This document shows, in pieces, positions 23,442 through 32,049 of a DNA stretch of 64,000 nt. Position numbers and translations under genes: made by a program. This DNA comes from Entoloma clypeatum (lineage: Eukaryota > Basidiomycota > Agaricomycetes > Agaricales > Entolomataceae): positions 3,720,001 through 3,784,000 of the forward strand of contig OY751490.1 in the NCBI GenBank assembly GCA_963565915.1. Reading direction: 5' to 3'. The notes beneath the pieces were generated by a model. It did not search any database and was not told the origin of the DNA. It saw only the letters and a list, made by a program, of their open reading frames with translations. Position 1 is the stretch's first letter, and every line of letters begins with the position of its first letter.

Positions 23442-24356
23442 AGTGGGAGCGTTTTTGTTGTCTGGAGGTGACCTGCAGACAAACTTCAAAGAGTTGCTTC
23501 TGCAGTTAGTGAACGCCCCCAGCATCCTTCTTATATCTAACGACGATATCGGGTCGATGGACCGTGACGACGGGCGGGTCCGGTTTGGGAGAATCAACTG
23601 CGAGAGAACTTGAGGGTTGGGAATACATCTGAAGAGAAAGAAGGGGTAACTTATCTCTGCTACGATACACCGGTGATCTTACTTACATATTCACAAGTCT
23701 TCCAATTCTCAGAAGCCACTCCTTTGATTCTCATTGTGCCGCGTGAACCCATTATCCAGGGGGCGGCCCGAGTAGTCACTAAGTATGAAGAATCCGTGCA
23801 ACCCAATACCGACAACAAACGCGAGACCGGGAGTTGTGAACGTATATTAGTAACTTCAGAGGTTATGCTCTTCCTAGTGTGATCGACGGCCCCGGCAAAG
23901 ACTCGGAAATATTTCAAATCCTCTTTCTTCCCTCGGGAAATACCCACGAGTGTGGGCTGCAGCCAGCAGGGCTCTCGACGAAATGGGAATTTGGCGGTCT
24001 GAACAGCCCAAAACGCACCGTAGTGCATCAAGGGAGGTCACAACAGGGTCTGTACACCCCGATGTGCTCCAGTCATGCACAACACCCACCCCCGAACGAG
24101 CAGTCAGCTCAAAGTCAGCTAACGCCGCTCCCTTCTGCGGATGAAGTATTTATCTGACTGAAATACAAGGAATGCTGGGAGGCGGGACTGTCGGTGTGGT
24201 GAAACCCGCGATAATAGTCTATACTGTCCCTAGTATATCTTGCACACAGTGACACATCTTTAGTAGTACATGCATGGTAAACGGGATCGGATGCTTACTA
24301 CGGCTAAAAGGCCAAGCTCCGCCGGGCTGTCTGTCAGTGGTCCCAAAGATATTTTT
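23442..24356. other. End of tandem array unit 3 and flanking spacer
   Basis: Carries the B3 promoter block and a short remnant similar to 50800-50880 (23690-23800). After about 23880 nothing recognisable is seen up to the mariner-like terminal inverted repeat at 24357. Confidence 0.4.
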
Positions 24357-24602
24357 TATGGTGCAGATCACTTAGTCACCACCAAAATGTGACAACTCTA
24401 TGGGCGCCCGCAAAAATGGATATTTTTCTTATTCCTATTGCCAAAATGCTCAGTTTGATGAGACGAATCGAACCCTAAGACAGAATTTTGATTGGGCCAA
24501 AACTGAGCGAGTTCAAAATTTCGGGTTGGGCCGATTTGGGCATTACCATATATGGTATATTAGTAAGCATTAGTAAGCTACCAAAATGGAAATGTTGGAT
24601 GG

Positions 24603-24851
24603 CTATGCGTCCAAGGCTGCTGCTACTGACTCCGGAATATGTCGGTGAGACTTGTATTTCGTTGAACTAAAAGCTTTAACCTTTGCCTGAGCATCGCGAG
24701 TGTCCAAACCCTCCCGGTAAGCCTCCATCCACCTGTGCATGTGATGTTCCCATTTCCGGATAGTATCAAGAGGGACAGATTCCATTGCGTGTGGCAAATT
24801 GGTCTTGAGAGTGTCAAAGGACATGTCGCAACGTTCACGGAGATAACACAT
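24603..24851 (-). pseudogene. C-terminal tail of a DDE-type transposase (mariner-like derivative)
   Basis: An 82-codon frame reading SFDTLKTNLPHAMESVPLDT, then RWMEAYREGLD and KYKSHRHIPE. It resembles the C-terminal part of basidiomycete DDE transposases (helix, 'P-L-x-x-I-R-x-[FW]', 'YKSHR'). No catalytic domain precedes it. It lies inside the TA-flanked inverted-repeat element. Confidence 0.45.
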
Positions 24852-24867
24852 TCACATCCAGCATCCC

Positions 24868-25237
24868 TGTTACGGACTAACGACTACGGACGTATACGCT
24901 TACCTTCTTACTTTTACTCATCGGCCCCCGCTTACACATATCGTATTATACTTTATTTCCTTTAGTATACTTCGCTCCCACGCTGACTCGCTTTCCGCAG
25001 CTGTCTGACTCATTCCGCAGTCAGCTTACTCATTAGTGCATAGCCTTCCGCAGTCGCCTTACTCATGCGCACTGCCTTCCGCAGTTACTGACTCATTCGC
25101 TACCGCTCATAGTCAGTACTATATAAACCCCATGTACCATAGCTACATTCCTTAGATTTAGCAATCACATTGCTCTTCGCCTTTCCATCTTCCTGCATAC
25201 TCTGCCCGAACCTTGGAACGGTTTGTTACGCATAACA
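24868..25237 (+). repeat. 5' LTR of element 1
   Basis: 370 bp, TG...CA-type ends. Contains TATATAAACC at about 25122 and, some 30 bp later, the AGATTTAGCAA (25154-25164) that pairs with the primer-binding site, so transcription probably starts just upstream of it. The 5' part has repeated CCGCAG/GACTCATTC motifs. Confidence 0.93.
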
Positions 25238-25239
25238 AG

Positions 25240-25250
25240 TTGCTAAATCT
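25240..25250 (+). promoter_or_regulatory. Self-priming primer-binding site of element 1
   Basis: TTGCTAAATCT, two bases after the LTR, is the perfect reverse complement of AGATTTAGCAA at 25154-25164, near the expected start of the element's RNA. No tRNA-like PBS (TGG...) is present. Tf1/sushi retrotransposons prime from the 5' end of their own RNA by an 11-nt pairing of this kind. The same arrangement is seen in elements 2 (40467-40477) and 3 (47321-47331). Confidence 0.75.
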
Positions 25251-25339
25251 CGTTAGGTTCGCCCAGAGCGAAGAGAGCAACTACCAGACGAGTCAAGACG
25301 TTGCGCTTCTTTGAAGACTTCACCAGTAACCCATTCAGC

Positions 25340-26026
25340 ATGCCAGAAGCCCGACAGGAGGAGCTAAGTCCTCGAGACAGTATCGATTTTACGCTTATCC
25401 AGCAGTACATCGAATCGGAGATCTGTCGCATCCTACAGCAGGTGATTGACGAAGAACTAGACAACGACGAGCATCGCCCCCACGGCGAGATAGCAGAGAG
25501 CATCCATCTTGCTCGGCAACACCAGATCGCGCGTTACAACGCCCGACAGAACGAACTCGAAAGCTTTCGCGTTCAAGAAGGACCTCAGACAGGTCGGATC
25601 ACAGAGATCAGAGAGTTTATCGGTGTCCAGACAACCGTTATCAGAAGATTGATTAGGACGCTCACATCGAGACGTCCCAGAGCCACATCATCACGTCTTA
25701 CTCGAAGCAGCAGATCTACGCCCACTTCACCACCAACGAGCAACAGACCGAGTACAACCGTTGGGCACGAAACGAGAGACTTGACCCCTTCTCGCGACCA
25801 ACAGACGCGCAGGAACAGAGATTCCTTAGAGATCTACAGAGGAAATACCCCGAACGTTTTGCCACCGATTCCGCCGACGAGTCCCCTGATGAATTTGCTT
25901 TTAACTCCGCGCAGTCAGATACCGAACAGACGCCTAGAACAGGGACTGATTTTCAACCCCTACCTGTATCCCGAACCCCATCTTCATCCCAACAATCCGA
26001 CACCTCTCCTACTCCGCAGGTTCTAG
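25340..26026 (+). CDS. Short ORF upstream of gag, element 1 (228 aa)
   Basis: From the ATG at 25340 to the TAG at 26024-26026, two bases before the gag ATG. It is open further 5' without an ATG. The protein is Arg/Ser/Thr/Pro-rich with a helical, charged N-terminal half (RDSIDFTLIQQYIESEI...) and no recognised domain. Elements 2 and 3 have lost the same start codon (ATG to ACG). The two-base gap suggests coupled re-initiation for gag. It could also be a gag N-terminal extension read by frameshift. Confidence 0.5.
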   Translation: MPEARQEELSPRDSIDFTLIQQYIESEICRILQQVIDEELDNDEHRPHGEIAESIHLARQHQIARYNARQNELESFRVQEGPQTGRITEIREFIGVQTTVIRRLIRTLTSRRPRATSSRLTRSSRSTPTSPPTSNRPSTTVGHETRDLTPSRDQQTRRNRDSLEIYRGNTPNVLPPIPPTSPLMNLLLTPRSQIPNRRLEQGLIFNPYLYPEPHLHPNNPTPLLLRRF

Positions 26027-26028
26027 AC

Positions 26029-26898
26029 ATGGCAGAAGCACCGACAGTACAAACGATGGATACATCCAAGATCATCAAAGATCCTGGGATGTTCAAAGAC
26101 AGACACACCTTCGACGAGTGGTGGAAAGCCACCAAATTATACATCAGGTTCCAGAAGGGCCTGTCCGACGATCAGAAGATTCTTGCGGTGTTATCCCGCA
26201 TGATGGAAGGGTCCGGTAAACACTGGGCCAGCAACAAGTTAGACGACCTTGCCACCGATGGCGAGAACATCACCTGGTTAGGGTTCTCAGACAACATCGC
26301 TACGCGATTCTCTATTGCCAACAAGTCGGCAGCGGCCAAGGCGAGACTCGAAGTCCTGAAACAGGAGAAATGCACCATCGACAAATTCTTGGACGAATTT
26401 GAAGAGCTCTTGAAGCTGTCAAACCTTGGCGAAGAAACTGGGAAATACATCCTGGAAAAGAACGTCAACCGCAGAATTTCTGAACAAGTGGCTAGCGATG
26501 GCAAGACGTACACTGATTACGCAAAGGAGATCCGAAACAAGGGACGACAGATGGAGGGACATGCATTAGTCATCCGAGGGGGTGGCGACACACGCACCGG
26601 ATCGGGCACCACTTATGGCGGTCAAGGCAAGGCCATGGAGATCGATAAAGCAGGAGTAGCCCATTGCTACAACTGTCAGCGCTTTGGTCACCTTGCCAAA
26701 GACTGCAAAGCCCCAAAGAAGAAAGATGGTCGTAAGTGTTTCAACTGCGACCAAGAAGGACATATCGCGCGCAACTGCCGCAAGCCGAAGAAGAACTCTG
26801 GAAAGATTAGGAAGGTGTCTGATGGAGATACCGATGATGACGATGAAACCATCACCATAGAGACCGATGAGAAGGATTTTCCTGAAGGGTCCGATTAA
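26029..26898 (+). CDS. gag: Gag, element 1 (289 aa)
   Basis: Retrotransposon capsid-type Gag (FDEWWKATKLYIRFQKGLSD..., residues ~20-160) followed by two CCHC zinc knuckles, CYNCQRFGHLAKDC and CFNCDQEGHIARNC, near residues 213-247, then a Lys-rich and an acidic tail. It forms the particle and packages element RNA. The stop at 26896-26898 overlaps the pol frame. Confidence 0.9.
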   Translation: MAEAPTVQTMDTSKIIKDPGMFKDRHTFDEWWKATKLYIRFQKGLSDDQKILAVLSRMMEGSGKHWASNKLDDLATDGENITWLGFSDNIATRFSIANKSAAAKARLEVLKQEKCTIDKFLDEFEELLKLSNLGEETGKYILEKNVNRRISEQVASDGKTYTDYAKEIRNKGRQMEGHALVIRGGGDTRTGSGTTYGGQGKAMEIDKAGVAHCYNCQRFGHLAKDCKAPKKKDGRKCFNCDQEGHIARNCRKPKKNSGKIRKVSDGDTDDDDETITIETDEKDFPEGSD

Positions 26899-29800
26899 AC
26901 GACGCTAAGTCGCGACCCTTATCCATTAAACGAACTCGCTTGCCTGGTGCAACTACAGACAATATAACTTATGTTATCCCTGCAAAGCGAGCCGTTGCGT
27001 CAACTAAGATTGTCAAGGGAGATAAACCTCCGAAACGACGAGAGATCAAGCTGCAAGCTCAGATCAAAACACGACGAGGACCAAAGGCCATTCGACCCGA
27101 GGTTGATAGCGGATGTGAACGCACATGTATCCATCCCAGAATAGTACGTGAACAGAACCTTCCCACACGTGGAATAAAGCCCATATCAATCCTAAATGCG
27201 GATGGATCGCCGAACCGACAACAGAAAGCAGAAAAACTTGCCGAAGTCAAGCTGGACTTAGGAACACACCAGGAAACCATGGAAGCAATGGTATTGGACA
27301 TTGGGAGAACGGACATGCTTTTGGGACATGACTGGTTGGTGCACCACAACCCCACAATCAATTGGACGACCGGCGCTGTGACATTCAACCGATGCCCATC
27401 AACATGTCAAACCAAACACTCGGATTTCAGGGTTAACCTTAATGGTCGCAAACATCGGGTTCGCATGGTGGAAGTACGAGACAAGGATGCGCCCAAGAAA
27501 TCGGATCAGAATTGGAAGCCTGGAGACCCCATATTGGAAGCAGTTACCCCCACACCACCTCCCACAACCAAACGACCCTCATACGTTGAACGTTTTGCCC
27601 ATCTCTTTGAAAAAGAAAACTTCGACAAGATCCCAAAGGAAAGAGAATGGGACCACGGCATCGAACTTACACTGGACGCACCAAAGGAGCTAGGAGGAAA
27701 CACGTACCCTATGACCCAAAAGGAGCAAGAAGAACTGGACGAATTCATCGATGAAGGCCTGGCAACCGGAAAGATCCGACCGTCCAAATCCCCTTATGCA
27801 TCACCCTGCTTCTTCATTAACAAGAAAGACGGTTCCAAACGATTGGTACAGGACTATCGCACGGTCAATAAATTCACGGTTAAGGACAAATTCCCACTCC
27901 CACACATCAACGACCTCTTGGATGTATTGAAGGACGCAGTCTACTTCAACAAAATGGACATCATGTGGGGATACAATAACGTGCAGATCAAGAAGGGTGA
28001 CGAATGGAAAGCCGCCTTCCTGACCAGCCGAGGATTGTTTGAACCATTGGTCATGTTTTTCGGTCTCTGCAACTCCCCGGGAACGTTCTCTCGGATGATG
28101 GCCAGCCTATTCAGGGATCAGATCCGTCGGCGCATCTGTGTGATTTACATGGATGACATAGTGGTTATTGGTAAAACCAAGGAAGAACTCGCCCGGAACA
28201 CCGAAGAGATCTTGCAGATTCTGTCAGACAATGACCTGTTCCTAAAGGAGAAGAAGTGTCTTTGGGAAGTAACAAAATGCCCCATATTGGGATATGTCGT
28301 TGGAGAAGGACGTGTTGAGATGGAAACTGAAAAGGTGGACACAATCCGGAACTGGCGAGTACCCACATCAAAAAAGGAAGTCCAGAAGTTCCTGGGATTT
28401 GCCAATTTTTATCGACGCTTTATTGAAGGATACTCAAACATCGCAAAGCCACTCACAACACTTACGGGAAATACAGCATTCACGTGGGGACCAGCGGCGC
28501 AAGAAGCATTTGAAGGTCTCATACGGGCAATCACGACGGCACCAGTCTTGGCATTGCCTAAACCGGATGGACAGTTCAGGGTCGAAACCGATGCATCGGG
28601 TTATGCGATTGGAGCGGTACTTTCACAGAAACAAAACGACAAGTGGCATCCTATCGCGTTCTTGTCGCGGACCATGTCCGCGGCCGAACAGAATTACGAA
28701 ATATATGACAAGGAACTCTTGGCAGTCATGGAAGCACTGAAGGACTGGCGACATCATCTACTTGAAGCCAAGGAACGTTTCGAGATCTTAACCGATCACA
28801 AAAACCTGGAGTATTTCCGGCGTCCTCAGGACCTAAACCAACGACAGAGGCACTGGAAGATGAAGTTACAAGGCTATGACTTCGAATTGCGACATGTACC
28901 TGGGAAGACAAACGCGAAAGCAGACATCCTGTCACGTTTACCCTGGTATGAGACGGAACTCGAGCCGCAGGACAGCGACCAAATGCTCAAGGAGGGGCTA
29001 TTTTTGAAACGATTGGAATCAGAAGATGTGGTACAAATGGAGATGTTCACGGAGGAACAATTCTTTGAAGGGGGTGAAACATCTGATTCCATCAAAATCG
29101 GAAACATCACAACCATCGAAAACCCATGGATCACACGCATCAAGGCCTCGAATCGCATGGAGACAGAAGTAGCCCAGGGTCTAAAGAAGAATCCTCACTG
29201 GTACCAGCAGGAAAATGGCATCACCTACACAGGAGAACGAGTCTATGTTCCACCAGACCCACAATTGCGCCAAGAACTGATGTTTGAAGCGCACGACGCA
29301 CCAGTGGCAGGACACCCAGGACAATATCGAACACATGAACTCCTCACTCGCACCTACTGGTGGCCCACCATCCTACATGACGTAAAGAAGTATGTGAAAG
29401 GTTGTGACACCTGTCAACATAACAAGATCAGCCGCCAAAGGAGACACGCCCCTCTACACCCTAACACCGCGCCAAGTCAACCATGGGAAGACATAGGGAT
29501 TGACGTCGTGGGACCGATACCAGAATCTGATGGGAAGAACGCAATTCTGGTTATCACAGACAGACATTCAAAGATGCTTCATCTCATCCCAACAACCGTG
29601 GAACTATCGGCTGAAGGATTAGCCAAGATCTATCGGGACCAGATATGGAAGCTTCATGGGATCCCTAAGAAGATCATTAGCGACAGAGGACCACAGTTCG
29701 CCGCGAGGTTCATGGAGATACTTTGCCGCATGTTGGGAATCAAGAGAAACCTGTCCACTGCGTACCATCCACAAACTGATGGACAAGCCGAACGATCGCA

Positions 29801-30503
29801 TCAGGAAACCGAGGTGTTCTTACGAAACTTTGTCAACCATCTACAAGATGATTGGGCAGAATGGATCGCAATCGCAGAATTCCAGTACAATGACAAAGAA
29901 CATCAAACGACAAAGTACACACCATTCTATCTCAACTACGGTCTGCATCCTTGGAAGGGAGAACTTGTGTTGGAAGACACCAATCCAGCGGCACACGACT
30001 TCTTGAAAAAACTCAAACAGGCACGAGAAGAAGCCAACGCAGCACTGTCGACTTCTGTCACATCGAGTTCCCCGCTCCAACTCTTCTCGCCCAACACGCC
30101 GTTCTTCTTATACCTTTCAAACATCATTTCTGCCATGTCCAACATCACCGCCGCCTCCACCGATGCTTCCGATATCAACCCCACCATCACCACCCTCATC
30201 GGCGAAGCGCTCTCCATGCGCGACCAGATCCATGCGCTCGAAACCTCCGTCGCCGACATCCTCCACCGGCAGATGCATATCCGTCTTCATACCCTCTCCG
30301 ATTTACCAACCGCCCCCACCGCTGAGGAGAAGCTCATCCTCAAAAACTATACCAACACCCTTGCTGTCGAGAATCGACGCCTTCGCCTCGCCGTTCGAGG
30401 TTTAGAGTTTGCCACGGCGGTAAACGATGAACTGATAAAGGATTGGGGTAACCGAGTTGACCCTGCCTGGGCCGATCCAAATGGCAACGATGGATGGGAG
30501 TAG
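26886..30503 (+). CDS. pol: Pol of element 1, fused in frame to the accessory ORF
   Basis: The frame opens at 26886, overlaps the end of gag by 13 nt in the -1 frame and runs to 30503 without a stop; the first Leu/Met-type start is near 26940. Numbering from 26940: aspartic protease (VDSGCER, ~56), RT with YMDD (~402), RNase H (VETDAS, ~545), integrase HHCC zinc region (~785-827) and the D, D, E catalytic triad (DVVGP ~852, ISDRG ~915, HQE ~951). After ANAAL (~1036) the sequence jumps to the leader of the accessory ORF and then to its full 122 codons (own ATG at 30135). Compared with element 4, about 166 codons are missing: the GPY/F-like C-terminus and the chromodomain. RT and RNase H look intact; integration may need help in trans. 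Confidence 0.88.
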   Translation, partial: RVRLNDAKSRPLSIKRTRLPGATTDNITYVIPAKRAVASTKIVKGDKPPKRREIKLQAQIKTRRGPKAIRPEVDSGCERTCIHPRIVREQNLPTRGIKPISILNADGSPNRQQKAEKLAEVKLDLGTHQETMEAMVLDIGRTDMLLGHDWLVHHNPTINWTTGAVTFNRCPSTCQTKHSDFRVNLNGRKHRVRMVEVRDKDAPKKSDQNWKPGDPILEAVTPTPPPTTKRPSYVERFAHLFEKENFDKIPKEREWDHGIELTLDAPKELGGNTYPMTQKEQEELDEFIDEGLATGKIRPSKSPYASPCFFINKKDGSKRLVQDYRTVNKFTVKDKFPLPHINDLLDVLKDAVYFNKMDIMWGYNNVQIKKGDEWKAAFLTSRGLFEPLVMFFGLCNSPGTFSRMMASLFRDQIRRRICVIYMDDIVVIGKTKEELARNTEEILQILSDNDLFLKEKKCLWEVTKCPILGYVVGEGRVEMETEKVDTIRNWRVPTSKKEVQKFLGFANFYRRFIEGYSNIAKPLTTLTGNTAFTWGPAAQEAFEGLIRAITTAPVLALPKPDGQFRVETDASGYAIGAVLSQKQNDKWHPIAFLSRTMSAAEQNYEIYDKELLAVMEALKDWRHHLLEAKERFEILTDHKNLEYFRRPQDLNQRQRHWKMKLQGYDFELRHVPGKTNAKADILSRLPWYETELEPQDSDQMLKEGLFLKRLESEDVVQMEMFTEEQFFEGGETSDSIKIGNITTIENPWITRIKASNRMETEVAQGLKKNPHWYQQENGITYTGERVYVPPDPQLRQELMFEAHDAPVAGHPGQYRTHELLTRTYWWPTILHDVKKYVKGCDTCQHNKISRQRRHAPLHPNTAPSQPWEDIGIDVVGPIPESDGKNAILVITDRHSKMLHLIPTTVELSAEGLAKIYRDQIWKLHGIPKKIISDRGPQFAARFMEILCRMLGIKRNLSTAYHPQTDGQAERSHQETEVFLRNFVNHLQDDWAEWIAIAEFQYNDKEHQTTKYTPFYLNYGLHPWKGELVLEDTNPAAHDFLKKLKQAREEANAALSTSVTSSSPLQLFSPNTPFFLYLSNIISAMSNITAASTDASDINPTITTLIGEALSMRDQIHALETSVADILHRQMHIRLHTLSDLPTAPTAEEKLILKNYTNTLAVENRRLRLAVRGLEFATAVNDELIKDWGNRVDPAWADPNGNDGWE

Positions 30504-30506
30504 GTA

Positions 30507-30540
30507 GTCTGTGAGGACACAGACCTTGAGGAGGGGAACA
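30507..30540 (+). other. Conserved hairpin and polypurine tract, element 1
   Basis: GTCTGTG-AGGA-CACAGAC (30507-30524) forms a perfect 7-bp stem with a 4-base loop just after the last ORF, followed by the polypurine tract GAGGAGGGGAACA abutting the 3' LTR. Elements 2 and 4 have CTCTGTG...CACAGAG, a compensatory change of the terminal pair. Confidence 0.6.
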
Positions 30541-30910
30541 TGTTACGGACTAACGACTACGGACGTATACGCTTACCTTCTTACTTTTACTCATCGGCCC
30601 CCGCTTACACATATCGTATTATACTTTATTTCCTTTAGTATACTTCGCTCCCACGCTGACTCGCTTTCCGCAGCTGTCTGACTCATTCCACAGTCAGCTT
30701 ACTCATTAGTGCATAGCCTTCCGCAGTCGCCTTACTCATGCGCACTGCCTTCCGCAGTTACTGACTCATTCGCTACCGCTCATAGTCAGTACTATATAAA
30801 CCCCATGTACCATAGCTACATTCCTTAGATTTAGCAATCACATTGCTCTTCGCCTTTCCATCTTCCTGCATACTCTGCCCGAACCTTGGAACGGTTTGTT
30901 ACGCATAACA
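30541..30910 (+). repeat. 3' LTR of element 1
   Basis: 370 bp, matching the 5' LTR except for one G/A difference noticed near 30693. Followed by the target duplication ATCCC. Confidence 0.93.
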
Positions 30911-31107
30911 ATCCCAACCTGACTCCATACCATTATCCCTCTCAGATTCGCCACTGCTGATGACAATAAAGTTCACTCCCCCATCATACCCACATTCAGA
31001 TTCTGAGGAGCTGTCAAGGATGACGACAGATGGCAGAGGCGACTGTGGAGACTGCGGTAAGTCTGGGATTGACGGTTGTGCCGATAATTCATGATCCGTG
31101 GCCTGTG

Positions 31108-31509
31108 TGTTATGCTTAACAAACCGTTCCAAGGTTCGGGCAGAGTATGCAGGAAAGTGGAAAGGCGAAGAGCAAAGTGATTGCTAAATCTAAGGAATCT
31201 ACTATAGTACAATAGGTTTATATAGGTACTGACTATAGGCGGTAGCGAATGAGTCAGTACTGCAGAAGGCAGTGCGCATGAGTAAGGCGACTGCGGAAGG
31301 CTATGTACAGTGAGTAAGCTGACTGCGGAAAGCGAGTCAGCACGGGAGCGAAGTATACTAAAGGGGATGACAAAGTAATGTAATGAGTCAGACTGGAAAT
31401 CGAAGGTTGCGAAAGTAGACATTAGACATAGTAAGCTCGTAAGAGGGCGCTGAGTCGGGCCGATAAGTAAAAAATATGACATGGTCTTCATACCGTAGAG
31501 TCCGTAACA
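31108..31509 (-). repeat. 3' LTR of element 2
   Basis: 402 bp, bounded on the plus strand by TGTTATGC and CCGTAACA, followed by the polypurine tract and the hairpin at 31526-31543. Confidence 0.9.
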
Positions 31510-31543
31510 TGTTCCCTTCCCCAAGCTCTGTGTCCTCACAGAG

Positions 31544-31915
31544 TCACTGTTCCCATCCCTTGTTGTTGCCAGGATCGGACCAGTTCGGACTTTCCTTGAG
31601 GCTCCAATCATATATCAACTCCTCGTTTATGGCTACGGCAAGTTCGAGGCCTTTGATAGCCAGCCAAATATGTCGATTCTCAATTACGAGGGTGCTGGTG
31701 TAATTTCCGAGAATTTGTTTTTCCTCGGGACTCGGGGTGACGGGTAGGTTGGACAGCGAGTGAAGCCGGATATGCATCTGGCGATGGAGGAGGTTGGCAA
31801 GGGAAGTTTCGAGAGCATGGATTTGGTCTCTCATGAAGAGTGCTTCGTTCATAAGGGCGGCAATGGCGGGGTTGATGTCGGTGGTAGAGGTGGAGGTAAC
31901 GGTCGTGTTGGACAT
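31544..31915 (-). CDS. Accessory ORF downstream of pol, element 2 (123 aa)
   Basis: A separate frame between pol and the 3' LTR. It reads MSNTTVTSTSTTDINPAIAA, then RDQIHALETSLANLLHRQMHIRLH, helical and heptad-like, then YTSTLVIENRHIWLAIKGLE and a polar C-terminus. Versions with the same conserved core occur in all four elements (in 1 and 3 as a fusion to integrase), so it belongs to this family. I recognise no known domain. An envelope is unlikely because there is no signal peptide or membrane segment. Coiled-coil interaction is the only visible property. Confidence 0.65.
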   Translation of the reverse strand: MSNTTVTSTSTTDINPAIAALMNEALFMRDQIHALETSLANLLHRQMHIRLHSLSNLPVTPSPEEKQILGNYTSTLVIENRHIWLAIKGLELAVAINEELIYDWSLKESPNWSDPGNNKGWEQ

Positions 31916-32049
31916 GGCGGCGAGGATGGTTGAGAGATAGAAGAAGAAGGGGAAGGCTATATTGGGCAGGGAAAAGGACTAGAGCGGGGAACTCGGTGTG
32001 TGGTTGACTGATGAGATCGATACTTGTCATGGATTCTGAGAGCTGTCTT

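Larger units (their letters stand above)
24868..30910 (+). mobile_element. Ty3/gypsy element 1 (6,043 bp, Tf1/sushi-like self-priming)
   Basis: Two 370-bp LTRs that begin TGTTACGG and end CATAACA differ at one position that I noticed. The 5-bp target duplication ATCCC is at 24863-24867 and 30911-30915. Internal order: self-priming PBS, short ORF, gag with two CCHC knuckles, pol (protease, RT, RNase H, integrase) fused to a trailing accessory ORF, hairpin, polypurine tract. The near-identical LTRs indicate a recent insertion. It lacks the integrase C-terminus and chromodomain present in element 4. Confidence 0.93.

Noticed and set aside
24868..31509. CRISPR-like short repeats in the LTRs (CCGCAG...CTCATTC)
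   Set aside because: Irregular spacing, found only inside LTRs and not separated by unique spacers; they are LTR promoter-region repeats.
31544..31915. Accessory ORF as an envelope gene
   Set aside because: No signal peptide, no membrane segment, polar helical sequence, too short.
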